The notes under the pieces were generated by a model. It saw only the letters and a program-made list of their open reading frames with translations, was not told the DNA's origin and ran no database searches. Shown here piece after piece: positions 34,111-42,470 of a stretch of 64,000 bases of DNA (the stretch's first letter is position 1; every line of letters begins with the position of its first letter). The DNA comes from Nocardioides kongjuensis (GTDB lineage: Bacteria > Actinomycetota > Actinomycetes > Propionibacteriales > Nocardioidaceae). The stretch is taken from assembly GCF_013409625.1 (NCBI RefSeq), contig NZ_JACCBF010000001.1, forward strand, positions 3,661,001-3,725,000, written 5' to 3'. The translations under genes and the position numbers were made by a program.

Positions 34111-35586
34111 CTACGCGACAGGACTCGAAGGCTGCTCCGGAGCCTGAGCAACGTCGAACCGCCGCGAGCGCCGCCGCACCAGTGCGCCGATCACGAAGCA
34201 AAGCGGCGCGGCTCCGATCATGAGCGCGTTGGGGAGCGTGTCGGTGTAGCCGCTGAGATAGCTGAAGTTGGAGATCATCAGGTACAGCGCTACGGCGAGG
34301 CCGACGAGACCCAGCGCGGGCGCCACCAGGACACGCAGGGCGCTGTGGCCGCGACGGTCCCGGAGGAAGTAGGCCACGACCGCGAGCGCGCAGACGGCCT
34401 GAGCCGCCACGACGCCAATCACCCCGGAGGCGTAGAGCCATGTCCCGAGCTCGAGATAGGGATCCAGGCCGGCGATCATCGCGGCGATCACGACCACGTA
34501 GGTAATCGCGGTCAGGACCAGGCTCGCGATGTGCGGCGACGACATCCGCGCATGGGTACGCCCGAGGGCACGCGGCAGCATGCCGTCGCGACCCAAGGAG
34601 AACATGTAACGGGTGCACGCGTTGTGGAACGCGATGACCGTCGCCAGGAAGCTCGTCACGATGAGGATGCGCAGTGCGGTCACGAGGCCACCGCCGACGT
34701 ACTGATCGGCCTGAACGAAGACCATATTCAGGAAATCATCGCCCTGCGCCGCCGCCAGGGCGCTGTCGACCCCGTAGCCGTAGACCACCACCCAGAAGCT
34801 GAGCGTGTAGAACAGCGCCAGGAATCCGACCGCGAGATAGGTCGCGCGCGGCACCGAGCGCGCGGGGCTCTTCGCCTCCTCCGCGTAGATGGCGGTCCCC
34901 TCGAAGCCGATGAAGGCGCCGAAAGCGAGGAGGAAGAGGGTTCCGGATCCGTCGGCGAAGAAAACGTTGTCGACCGACAGCGGCGCGGCCGAGGGGCTCT
35001 CGGCGCCGCCCTGGAAGAGGACCGCCACGAGCAGGACCACGATGACGCCGATCTCGAGGGTCAGCAGCACGCCCAGCACCGTCGCGCCCACGTCGATCTG
35101 GCCATAGCCGACGATGCCGACGATCGCGGCGAACAGGAGCGACCAAACCTGCCAGGGCAGGTCGAGGTGCAGGACGTCGGTGGCCGACTGGTCGGCGAAG
35201 ACGCCGAGGTAGCCGATGAAGCCGATGACGCACAAGCCGTAGGCCACCATCGTCATCAGCGCGGTGCCCGCACCGGGGCGCGGACCCAGCCCCTCGCCGA
35301 CGTACGCGTAGAACGCGCCGGCGTCCCGGACGTACTTCGACATCGCGGTGAAGCCGCAGGCGAACAGGATCAGCACCCCTCCGGTCGCCAGCATGGCGCC
35401 GGGTGCGCCGATCCCGCCGAAGCGGAGCGAGAAGGGACCCGTGCTGAGCACGACGGTCAGCGGCGACGCGGCCGCGATGACGAAGAAGACGATCTGGAGT
35501 GTCCCGAGCCGCCCCCCGGCCAAGCGACCATCCGCGATGTCGGCGCTCTGCTGCGCCGCATCGTCGTTGACGGATCCGGTTGTCAT
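34111..35586 (-). CDS. APC-family amino acid permease
   Basis: A 491-residue integral membrane transporter with about 12 helices. It belongs to the amino acid-polyamine-organocation family: TLQIVFFVIAAASPLTVVLS in TM1, FIGFEGTAIYAEEAKSPAR in the TM6 region and a C-terminal Arg-rich tail. It imports an amino acid or amine by cation coupling. ATG 35586 has AAGGAG at five bases; the frame is open far upstream to 36651, but that part is antisense to HxlR and is rejected. Its regulator may be the divergent HxlR gene. Confidence 0.9.
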   Translation of the reverse strand: MTTGSVNDDAAQQSADIADGRLAGGRLGTLQIVFFVIAAASPLTVVLSTGPFSLRFGGIGAPGAMLATGGVLILFACGFTAMSKYVRDAGAFYAYVGEGLGPRPGAGTALMTMVAYGLCVIGFIGYLGVFADQSATDVLHLDLPWQVWSLLFAAIVGIVGYGQIDVGATVLGVLLTLEIGVIVVLLVAVLFQGGAESPSAAPLSVDNVFFADGSGTLFLLAFGAFIGFEGTAIYAEEAKSPARSVPRATYLAVGFLALFYTLSFWVVVYGYGVDSALAAAQGDDFLNMVFVQADQYVGGGLVTALRILIVTSFLATVIAFHNACTRYMFSLGRDGMLPRALGRTHARMSSPHIASLVLTAITYVVVIAAMIAGLDPYLELGTWLYASGVIGVVAAQAVCALAVVAYFLRDRRGHSALRVLVAPALGLVGLAVALYLMISNFSYLSGYTDTLPNALMIGAAPLCFVIGALVRRRSRRFDVAQAPEQPSSPVA

Positions 35587-35676
35587 GAGAACTCCTTGAG
35601 CGCCAGCAGGAACGTGATCCGTGACTCGTGCCACAGTTGACGATGATGGTGAGCCCCCCGGAATGGGGCGGGCCAT

Positions 35677-35697
35677 GGGGAAGTCCCAGACTTTTCC
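35677..35697. promoter_or_regulatory. Imperfect inverted repeat in the permease/HxlR intergenic region
   Basis: GGGGAAGTC (35677-35685) and GACTTTTCC (35689-35697) form a 9-bp inverted repeat with two mismatches, near the middle of the 291-base divergent region between the APC permease and HxlR genes. It could be the HxlR operator. Nothing else was recognised in this stretch. Confidence 0.35.
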
Positions 35698-35877
35698 GCG
35701 ATTGCTCGCGATTCCCCCGAGGATTGCGGATCGTCGCAGACCTGCCTCCTGATCTTGTCGGGTTGACCGTCGCGCTTGAGTCCATCGCCCACGTAGGGTC
35801 GCCCGACAGTGAGCGCCGTGCGTCAGGACACGGGCAGCGGTGATGCGGCTCGGACGCCCGAGTGGAGGTGCTGAAGG

Positions 35878-36576
35878 ATGTCTCCAGTGACGGAGGTCGC
35901 CGGGTACGACGAGGTCTCCACCGCGGTCCGCCTGCTCGGCGACCGGTGGTCGCTCCTCATCGTGCGCGAGATGTGGGCCGGCAACAATCGGTTCACAGAG
36001 ATCGTCGAGGCCCTCCCCGGTCTGTCGAGAAGTCTCCTCTCGAGTCGCCTGCGCTATCTCGAGCGCCACGGCATCGTCGAACGACGCGACTCGGCCGACG
36101 AGGACCGCCGACGCAAGCAGCACTACGCGCTGACCGAGATCGGTGCGGGCCTGGCTCCGTCCCTGCGAGCCCTGGGAGAGTGGGCGACCACCTGGGACGC
36201 GCACTTCCGCGGTGACGACGCACAGCTCGCCTTGGACGTCGTGGATGCGATGAAGGAGAACATCGAGGTCACCGCCCTGCCCAGCGACCGGATGATCATC
36301 CAGCTCTTCCTCGCCGACACGGCCGAGGGCGCGGCCTACCTCCGCGCGAGCAGAGGTCTCATCCGCGGCCGACTGGGCCATGCCGAAGAGAACCCCGACC
36401 TGGTGGTCAGGACGACCCCGGCGACGCTGAGCGCCCTCCATTGGGGCCACATCAGCTGTGCCCAGGCCATCTCGCGACGCGACATCGTCTTCGAGGGTCC
36501 TACGGCGAACATCCGGGCCTTCCCGGACTGGTTCCCGAACCGGCCGGCACTCACGGCACACCGGCGGGATGCCTGA
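35878..36576 (+). CDS. HxlR-family transcriptional regulator
   Basis: A 232-residue regulator. Residues about 10-110 form the HxlR winged helix (LLGDRWSLLIVREMWAGNNRF, of which DRWSLLIVREM is the hallmark, then LSSRLRYLERHGIVER). A C-terminal extension of about 110 residues resembles the sterol-carrier-like domain found in long HxlR proteins. ATG 35878 has GGAGG at a workable distance. It is divergent from the APC permease, which is a likely target. Confidence 0.88.
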   Translation: MSPVTEVAGYDEVSTAVRLLGDRWSLLIVREMWAGNNRFTEIVEALPGLSRSLLSSRLRYLERHGIVERRDSADEDRRRKQHYALTEIGAGLAPSLRALGEWATTWDAHFRGDDAQLALDVVDAMKENIEVTALPSDRMIIQLFLADTAEGAAYLRASRGLIRGRLGHAEENPDLVVRTTPATLSALHWGHISCAQAISRRDIVFEGPTANIRAFPDWFPNRPALTAHRRDA

Positions 36577-36588
36577 ACCGAGGAATGC

Positions 36589-36623
36589 GCAGGTGCCCGC
36601 GGGTATGGCCCACGGACACCTGC
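36589..36623. terminator. Hairpin between convergent HxlR and ABC operon
   Basis: GCAGGTG (36589-36595) pairs with CACCTGC (36617-36623); the loop is 21 bases and itself partly complementary. It lies between the end of HxlR and the end of the leftward ABC operon, so it could terminate both. It lacks a T run. Confidence 0.4.
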
Positions 36624-36647
36624 TCACGGCGAACCCACGCCGCTGGT

Positions 36648-37433
36648 TCACACGGGCTGGGCCTGCACTTCCCTGATGGTGCTGAGGATCCGACCGCGCA
36701 GATCGGCGAAGACGCTCACCTCACGGGTGTGGATCTGGTCGCGCTCCGCGCCAAGTGGGACGTCGACGACCTCGACCAGCCGCGCCGGGTTCTTCGACAG
36801 GACGGCGATCCGGTCGGAGAGGTAGACCGCTTCGTCGATGTCGTGGGTAACCAGGACGATCGTCATCCGGTGGTCCTGCTGGAGACGGCGGGTGAGGTCC
36901 TCAAGATCCATCCGGGTCTGCGCGTCCACCGAGGCGAAGGGCTCGTCCATGACGAGGACCTCCGGCTCGGTCACCAGGGCCCGCGCGATCGCCACGCGCT
37001 GCTGCATGCCGCCCGAGAGCTGCCATGGGTACTTGGCCTCGACTCCTGACAGGCCGACCTCGGCCAGCACCTTCGCGACGCGGCTCGTGCGCTCGGCGCG
37101 GGGGACGCCGCGCGCACGCAGAGGGAGCGCGACGTTCTTCCCGATCGAGGCCCACGGCATCAGCGAGCGGGTGTACTCCTGGAACACCAGGGACATCTTC
37201 GGGCTCGGCTCCGAGAGCGGTATGCCGTCGAGGGTCACCTGGCCATCGGTGGGGCGCATCAGCCCGGTCAGGCAACGCAGCAGGGTGGTCTTGCCGGCGC
37301 CCGAGGGTCCGACGATCGAGAAGAACTCGCCTGCGCCGACGGTGAGGCTGATCCCGTCCAGGACGGGCGTCGACCCGTCGTACGTCTTCGAGAGGTCGGT
37401 CAGCGCGAGCCGAGGCTGGGAGGTGTCTGACAT
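36648..37433 (-). CDS. NitT/TauT-type ABC transporter ATPase
   Basis: A 261-residue ATPase of the SsuB/TauB/nitrate group. Walker A GPSGAGKTT, Q-loop VFQEYTRSLMPWASI, signature LSGGMQQRVAIARAL, Walker B VLVMDEPFASVDAQ and the switch VTHDIDEA are all present. The Q-loop and the DEPF-SVD pattern are typical of the taurine/nitrate/sulfonate importers. Start ATG 37433. It is the last gene of a six-gene operon beginning with the enolase-superfamily gene at 42326. Confidence 0.93.
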   Translation of the reverse strand: MSDTSQPRLALTDLSKTYDGSTPVLDGISLTVGAGEFFSIVGPSGAGKTTLLRCLTGLMRPTDGQVTLDGIPLSEPSPKMSLVFQEYTRSLMPWASIGKNVALPLRARGVPRAERTSRVAKVLAEVGLSGVEAKYPWQLSGGMQQRVAIARALVTEPEVLVMDEPFASVDAQTRMDLEDLTRRLQQDHRMTIVLVTHDIDEAVYLSDRIAVLSKNPARLVEVVDVPLGAERDQIHTREVSVFADLRGRILSTIREVQAQPV

Positions 37434-37441
37434 GGGGTTCC

Positions 37442-38215
37442 TTAGGAAGAGGCGCGCGAGACGCGCATGCCGGTGTGCCAGGAGAGAACACGGTTGCGAA
37501 TGGCCACGAACACGGCGTTCGCTGTGAAGCCGAGAAGGGCGAGCAGCAGGGTGCCGGCCCACATCGTCACCGAGTCGAAGGTGACCTGCGCCTGCATCGT
37601 TAGATACCCGATGCCACGGTAGGCGGCGAGCATCTCACTGGCGACCATGAGGACGAAGGCGGCCTGCAGTCCGATCTGGATCCCGCCGAGGATCGCGGGA
37701 GAGCCCGCGCGCAGATAGATGTCGACCATGGTCTTGAGCGGTCCGAGCCTCATCGCTCGGACCGCGTCGACGAGGGTCGGGTCGGCCTGCCTCATGCCGT
37801 CGGCGGTCGCCACGCAGACCGGGAAGAAGCTGCCGACCGCGATGATCGTGACCTTGGCGGAGTCCTCGATCCCCAGGATCAGCACCAGCGGTGGGATCAG
37901 CATGATCGGAGGAACCGATCGCCAGAAGTCGAGGAGCGGGCCGAACATCTCCCCCATCCATCGGATCCTGCCGAGGATCGCTCCGCAGGGAATGCCAGCG
38001 ATGACCGCCAGGAGGAGGCCCAGGCCGAGATTCTTCAGGCTCGGCAGGACGTCGCTGGCAACGAGGTCGAACAGCCACAGCTCACGGAAGCGCGTCAGGA
38101 TGACGTCCAGAGGGGGGAAGTACGGGCTGGCCGCGTTCGCCGACCACAGGGCGTAGGACACGACGATCGCAACCGGAACCACCAGGCCCAGTGCGACGCG
38201 GGAGCGGAGGGACAT
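37442..38215 (-). CDS. NitT/TauT-type ABC transporter permease
   Basis: A 257-residue permease (SsuC/TauC family), six hydrophobic helices, with the ATPase-contact region DAVRAMRLGPLKTMVDIYLRAG and the LDFWRSVPPIMLIPPLVL segment. ATG 38215 lies one base after the stop of the second permease. Two different permease genes in one operon imply a heterodimeric channel, which is less common in this family, where a single permease usually forms a homodimer. Confidence 0.9.
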   Translation of the reverse strand: MSLRSRVALGLVVPVAIVVSYALWSANAASPYFPPLDVILTRFRELWLFDLVASDVLPSLKNLGLGLLLAVIAGIPCGAILGRIRWMGEMFGPLLDFWRSVPPIMLIPPLVLILGIEDSAKVTIIAVGSFFPVCVATADGMRQADPTLVDAVRAMRLGPLKTMVDIYLRAGSPAILGGIQIGLQAAFVLMVASEMLAAYRGIGYLTMQAQVTFDSVTMWAGTLLLALLGFTANAVFVAIRNRVLSWHTGMRVSRASS

Positions 38216-38216
38216 C

Positions 38217-39020
38217 TCACCGACCCCCTCGGTGCTGGCGCAGGAGTGCCTCACCGGCGGTGAGGATCGAGTTGAAGGTCAGCCCGAGGAGGCCGGACCA
38301 CAGCACGAGACCGAAGACACGGGCCGGATCGCCGGTCTGCTGGGCGACCAGGATCAGCTGGCCGAGGCCGGGTGCTCCGCCGAGGATGCCGGCACCGATG
38401 ACGAGCATCAGGATGAAGGCGGCCGAGATGCGGATCCCGGTCGCGAAGTAGGGCACGGCGCTCGGCAGCACGATCGTCGACAGGGTCAGCCGCCGGGGCA
38501 GGCACATCGCCCGGCTGGTCTCCAGAATCACCGGGTCGATGTCACGCACACCGACCTGTGCCTGCACGAGCACCGCCCAGACGCCACCCAGGAAGCCCAT
38601 CGCGATGCCGAGCTCCGGGGCCGGTCCCAGCACCATCAGCAGCAGGGGCAGCCAGACCACGGCCGGGATCGGACGAAGGACCTGCGAGATCGGGTCCAGC
38701 AGGGCGCTCACGACCGGCGAGAATCCCATGGCCACGCCCGCCGCGATGCCGGCAACCACGGCGAAGGCGAGCGCGATCGCGACCAGCCACAGCGTCGTAC
38801 CGAGGCTGGACCACAGCTGCGAGCTGCCGGCGAGCTCGAGCGTCGAGGAGAGTGTCTGGGACGCCGTGGGCAGCCCGTCGGTGTCGGCCATCGGTCCGGT
38901 CGTCGTCATCCACTGCCAGAGCCCGAGCCAGACGACGAACCCGGCGGCTGCCAGCCCGACCTGGCGGAGCTTGACGCCACCGGTCGGGCGCCACAGCAGC
39001 GTGCTCGTCGCCTCGCTCAT
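38217..39020 (-). CDS. NitT/TauT-type ABC transporter permease
   Basis: A 267-residue permease of the same family as its neighbour, with ISQVLRPIPAVVWLPLLLM and ILETSRAMCLPRRLTLSTIVLP as landmarks. ATG 39020 overlaps the binding-protein stop (ATGA). The long reading frame that continues to 40010 is the antisense-like shadow inside the binding-protein gene and was discarded. Confidence 0.9.
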   Translation of the reverse strand: MSEATSTLLWRPTGGVKLRQVGLAAAGFVVWLGLWQWMTTTGPMADTDGLPTASQTLSSTLELAGSSQLWSSLGTTLWLVAIALAFAVVAGIAAGVAMGFSPVVSALLDPISQVLRPIPAVVWLPLLLMVLGPAPELGIAMGFLGGVWAVLVQAQVGVRDIDPVILETSRAMCLPRRLTLSTIVLPSAVPYFATGIRISAAFILMLVIGAGILGGAPGLGQLILVAQQTGDPARVFGLVLWSGLLGLTFNSILTAGEALLRQHRGGR

Positions 39021-40072
39021 CCAGCCTGTCCTTCGAGGACGGGCGCGGCCATCAGGTCCTCGGCCGTGCGCTTCTTCTTGAGCTGGCCGAACTCGAGCAT
39101 GACGTCCTGGACCCGGTCGAGGCTCTGGAAGTCCGGCTTCTCGAAGAACCACGACACCTTCTGCGCTGCGTACGTCGCCGGGTCCACGCCCTGCTCGCGG
39201 GCGATCGCCATACGGACCTCGTCCGGGTGCTCGTTGGCGTAGCGATCGGACTCGGCGATGGCGCAGGCGAAGCGGGCCACGACGTCGGGCTTCGCGTCGA
39301 TGAACTTGTTGCTCGCCGCCATGTAGGACATCGCGCCGTCGTGGAAGACGTCGACCTCCAGCCAGGAGAGGTTGCGCAGGCCCTTCTTCTCGAAGCCGGA
39401 CATCAGCGGCTCGAAGCTGTAGGCCGCGTCCACCTTGCCCGCCTGGAGCGCGGGGTAGGCGTCGACCGCTGGCATCAGCACGTAGTTGACCTTGTCGGGG
39501 TCGCCGCCGTCGTGCTTGATGACCCACTGGACCATGAGCTTGGTGAACGCCGGGTCCTGGACGGCGACGGTCTTGCCCTCGAGATCCTTCGGAGAATCGA
39601 TGCCGCTGTCGTCGTGCACCAGCAGGCCGTTGATGCCGGTCGTGTAGCCCTCCTCGCCGGCCTGCATCTTCTCGTAGTAACCCGGCTCGATGCCCGCGAA
39701 CTGAGCCACCCCACGGATCGCCTGGCCCTGGTCGATCGCGCTGAGCATGCTCGCCGTCGCGACGAAGGCGAAGTCGACATTGCCGCCCACGAGCGAGGCG
39801 ATCGCACCCTGGGCGTTGGGGACCAGCTCGATCTCGGGATCGAGTCCGTGCTTCTCGAAGAAGCCCTGGTCCAGGCCGGCATAAAGGGCGCCGTTGGTCA
39901 GGATCGGCAGCCCGGCGACACTGACCTTGGTCGTCGAGTCGGCGTCCGGCTTGCTGCAGTCGTACGTCGACGACGCGGTGCCGCCGCTCGACCCACTCCC
40001 GCCGCTGCATCCGCTGAGGGCAGCGGCGGCGAGGCAGGACGCAAGGAGGGCGGATGTCAGCTTCAAGTTCAT
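39017..40072 (-). CDS. NitT/TauT-type ABC substrate-binding lipoprotein
   Basis: A 351-residue lipoprotein with a clear signal peptide and lipobox LSGC (Cys about residue 22) followed by a Gly/Ser linker. The mature domain is of the NMT1/THI5/SsuA type: GALYAGLDQGFFEKHGLDPE, GGNVDFAFVATASML and GIEPGYYEKMQ. This class captures sulfonates, nitrate, pyrimidines, amines and aromatic acids, so the substrate cannot be named. It is third in the operon after the enolase-type and ketopantoate-reductase-type genes. Confidence 0.9.
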   Translation of the reverse strand: MNLKLTSALLASCLAAAALSGCSGGSGSSGGTASSTYDCSKPDADSTTKVSVAGLPILTNGALYAGLDQGFFEKHGLDPEIELVPNAQGAIASLVGGNVDFAFVATASMLSAIDQGQAIRGVAQFAGIEPGYYEKMQAGEEGYTTGINGLLVHDDSGIDSPKDLEGKTVAVQDPAFTKLMVQWVIKHDGGDPDKVNYVLMPAVDAYPALQAGKVDAAYSFEPLMSGFEKKGLRNLSWLEVDVFHDGAMSYMAASNKFIDAKPDVVARFACAIAESDRYANEHPDEVRMAIAREQGVDPATYAAQKVSWFFEKPDFQSLDRVQDVMLEFGQLKKKRTAEDLMAAPVLEGQAG

Positions 40073-40154
40073 GCGAGGCTCCTCAAGCAGGGGGAGATCC
40101 GGGGAGGGAAGGGATGGATCCCGAGATGGTCGTGCCGGCTCGTCCTCTTGGAGC

Positions 40155-41096
40155 TCACGCGTCGGCCGAGGTGGCGGTCGGATCGAAGACCTCGACGACC
40201 TTGCCGTAGTTCGTCATCGGCACGCCCAGGCTGCGGCCGAGCCGGTAGGGCTCGAGGAACATCGTGCGCCACTCGGTCGGCTTGCCCGCGAGGAAGTCGT
40301 ACATGAGCGAGGTCTTGTAGTTCGGGTCGATGCTTCGCGCGAGCTTCAGATTCTCCGCGAGGACGTCGAAGTCGGCCGGGAACGGGCAGCCGGCCGCCTC
40401 GGCCACGGCGATGATCTCGCGGGTGAGCGTCTGGCTGAACTCGAACTTGACCGGGTCGTCGAGGATCTCGGCGTTGCTGGCTCGGAAGTAGACCATGCCG
40501 GCCGACCCGACCGAGACCCGTGCGAACTTCAACAGGGCTGCCTGCAGCATGTCCTCGGCGATCTCCGCCGTGGCCCCCATGTCCTCCAGGTCCTGTCGGA
40601 TCGCCGGCGCCAGCTCGATCGCAGGACCCCCGGGACGAGCACCGAGGACGATGCGGAAGAACGCCTCCTTGTGCTTGCACCTGCCCGGCGCGACGAGCTC
40701 GCACGCGACGTATGCGACGCCCTGGGCGACCGTGGCCGGCTGCGTCATCGCGTCAGCGATCTCGTTGCCGATCGTCAGTGCGTTCATCAAGGGCAGGATC
40801 ACGGTCTCCGGGGTTGAGATCCGGTCCAGGAGCGGGTAGATCGACTCCAGGGAGTAGGCCTTGGTCGCGATGATCACGACGTCCGGCTTCTCGTCGTACT
40901 CCTCCTCGCTGGCCACGGCGACGGGGACCTGGTCGGTCTTGTCGTCGGGGGCGTAGTGGACCTCGAGCGCACCGTTGGCGCGGATCGTCTCCAGGTGCTT
41001 GCCGCGGGTGAGCAGAGTGACGTCCTTGCCGGCACGCGCCATGTAGGCCGCGATCACCGATCCCATGGCGCCACCGCCAACAACCAGGTACTTCAC
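40155..41096 (-). CDS. 2-dehydropantoate 2-reductase-like oxidoreductase
   Basis: A 313-residue protein of the ApbA/PanE fold. GGGAMGSVIAAYMARAG at the N-terminus binds NADP, and the C-terminal helical domain has KTSLMYDFLAGKPTEW with the substrate Ser/Asp-type pattern. Many members outside pantothenate synthesis reduce or oxidise other 2-oxo or 2-hydroxy acids. The operon position between an enolase-superfamily dehydratase and an importer argues for a catabolic role rather than vitamin synthesis. ATG 41096 is 46 bases after the upstream gene. Confidence 0.85.
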   Translation of the reverse strand: MKYLVVGGGAMGSVIAAYMARAGKDVTLLTRGKHLETIRANGALEVHYAPDDKTDQVPVAVASEEEYDEKPDVVIIATKAYSLESIYPLLDRISTPETVILPLMNALTIGNEIADAMTQPATVAQGVAYVACELVAPGRCKHKEAFFRIVLGARPGGPAIELAPAIRQDLEDMGATAEIAEDMLQAALLKFARVSVGSAGMVYFRASNAEILDDPVKFEFSQTLTREIIAVAEAAGCPFPADFDVLAENLKLARSIDPNYKTSLMYDFLAGKPTEWRTMFLEPYRLGRSLGVPMTNYGKVVEVFDPTATSADA

Positions 41097-41141
41097 GTCT
41101 CATTTCCTTTCGGGATGACTGCGTCTCGCTGTGATCGCAGG

Positions 41142-42326
41142 TCAGTTGACGAGGAGGGTCTCCGACTTCGCGTAGGCCTCGGGGGTGAGGTCCTGACCGA
41201 TCCCCGGGAGATCCGGCACGGCGTAGTAGCCGTCGACCGGCTGGTAGTCGTAGAGGCAGGACGCGACGTTGTCCGGCATCAGACTCGTGTTGTTGTGCTC
41301 ATGGATGACGAAGTTCGCAAGCACGGCCTCCAGCTGGAGGGCGGCCGCGGTGGAGATCGGGCTGCCGATCAGGTGCAGTTGCACGCCGATGTCGTAGACG
41401 GCTGCCATGTCGGCGATCTTCTTCGTCTCGGTGAAGCCGCCGCTCGTGCCCAGATCGGGCTGAGCGATGTCGACGACCTGGTTCTCGATGAAGGGACGGA
41501 ATCCGAACGCCGTGTAGAGCCGCTCGCCGGTCGCGATCGGGATCGACAGCTCGCGCTTGACCTTGGCCATCGCCTTCCAGTTGAGCGGCGCGGTCGGCTC
41601 CTCGTAGTAGAGGATGCGGAACCGCTCGAGCTCGCGGCCGAGCTGGACCGCCGTGCCGGCGTCGGTGTGGCAGTGCAGCTCGATGATGATGTCGAGGTCG
41701 TCGCCGCCCGCCTCGCGCACCGCCGCGATCCGGTCGACGGCCGTGCGGACCTGCTCGGCGGTCAGGACGCCCCGGGTGTTCCATCCCATCCACGTCCCGG
41801 CCAGGTCGAAGCCGATCGGGTTGACCTTCACGCAGTCGAAGCCGTCGGCGAGGGCCTTGCGGGTGGCCTCGGCGTACTCCTCGGGCTTGACCATCGCGCC
41901 CATGCGGGGCGACCAGTCGAACTGGATCTGCGAGGCATAGCTGCGCAGGCGGGTGTTGGTCTGCCCGCCGAGGAGGCGATGGACCGGTACGTCGAGTGCC
42001 TTGCCCTTGATGTCCCACAGCGCGATGTCGATCGCGCTCATCACGGCGAAGATGAGGGTGCCACCGCCCATTCCCCAGAAGGTGGACCGATAGAGCCTCT
42101 CCCACACGGCGGTCGTGTCGAACGGATCCATCCCGAGGACGAGGGCACAGAAGTCGCGGGCCAGGCCGACCTGGCCGTGCGCGGCGTTGCCCATCGGCAG
42201 GCCGATCTCGCCCACCCCATGGATGCCCTCGTCGGTCTCGACGCGCAACACGGTCGGACTCCAGGCGATCCCGAACTCGCCGGCGCCGGTGTCCAGTCGA
42301 ACGATCTTCACAGCAGTGATGCGCAT
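41142..42326 (-). CDS. Mandelate racemase/enolase-superfamily dehydratase
   Basis: A 394-residue enolase-superfamily enzyme. The barrel-domain pieces CVKVNPIGFD (Lys region), IIELHCHTDAGT (first Glu with a nearby His), YYEEPTAPL (second Glu), PIATGERLY (third Glu) and VQLHLIGSP (catalytic His) are visible. The pattern is closest to the mandelate racemase/galactonate dehydratase subgroup, which dehydrates or epimerises acid sugars and hydroxy acids. GGGAG precedes ATG 42326. It opens a six-gene operon controlled by a promoter with an operator over its start site. Confidence 0.87.
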   Translation of the reverse strand: MRITAVKIVRLDTGAGEFGIAWSPTVLRVETDEGIHGVGEIGLPMGNAAHGQVGLARDFCALVLGMDPFDTTAVWERLYRSTFWGMGGGTLIFAVMSAIDIALWDIKGKALDVPVHRLLGGQTNTRLRSYASQIQFDWSPRMGAMVKPEEYAEATRKALADGFDCVKVNPIGFDLAGTWMGWNTRGVLTAEQVRTAVDRIAAVREAGGDDLDIIIELHCHTDAGTAVQLGRELERFRILYYEEPTAPLNWKAMAKVKRELSIPIATGERLYTAFGFRPFIENQVVDIAQPDLGTSGGFTETKKIADMAAVYDIGVQLHLIGSPISTAAALQLEAVLANFVIHEHNNTSLMPDNVASCLYDYQPVDGYYAVPDLPGIGQDLTPEAYAKSETLLVN

Positions 42327-42338
42327 GGTCTCCCTTAC

Positions 42339-42349
42339 CTGTCGGACAA
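42339..42349. promoter_or_regulatory. FadR/GntR-type operator CTGTCGGACAA
   Basis: An 11-bp inverted repeat matching the FadR-subfamily consensus TNGTNNNACNA when read on the minus strand (TTGTCCGACAG). It lies 13-23 bases upstream of the enolase-type start and just downstream of a good promoter, so bound protein would block initiation. The same motif is found at 46084, 48251, 49069 and, in part, 51312. Confidence 0.7.
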
Positions 42350-42354
42350 CTGAC

Positions 42355-42384
42355 AACATATGACCTACATTCAGTCTGTGTCAA
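42355..42384 (-). promoter_or_regulatory. Sigma-70-type promoter of the enolase/NitT operon
   Basis: On the minus strand, TTGACA (42379-42384), an 18-base spacer and TATGTT (42355-42360) lie just ahead of the operator at 42339-42349. The -35 box is a perfect match and the -10 box matches at four or five positions. The operator would span about +1 to +12. Confidence 0.65.
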
Positions 42385-42418
42385 CGGTCACAGCCGAGAT
42401 CCGACGCTGGATCCGCCT

Positions 42419-42464
42419 CCGGACGGGCCTGCTTGAGCTGCTGCTCCAACGCAGACCCGTCCGG
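42419..42464 (-). terminator. Strong stem-loop after the crotonyl-CoA reductase gene
   Basis: CCGGACGGGCCTGC (42419-42432) pairs with GCAGACCCGTCCGG (42451-42464) with one mismatch over an 18-base loop, seven bases past the stop of the gene ending at 42471. It separates that gene from the enolase operon promoter. There is no U tract, which is common in high-GC actinobacteria. Confidence 0.65.
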
Positions 42465-42470
42465 TCCCGG

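Noticed and set aside
34111..36651. Open frame of 846 codons extending the APC permease upstream
   Set aside because: The part before 35586 is antisense to the HxlR gene and shows no fold; the ATG at 35586 has a good ribosome site and family-like N-terminus.
38217..40010. 597-codon frame extending the permease into the binding-protein gene
   Set aside because: The permease begins at 39020 in an ATGA overlap; the upstream portion is out-of-frame reading of the lipoprotein.
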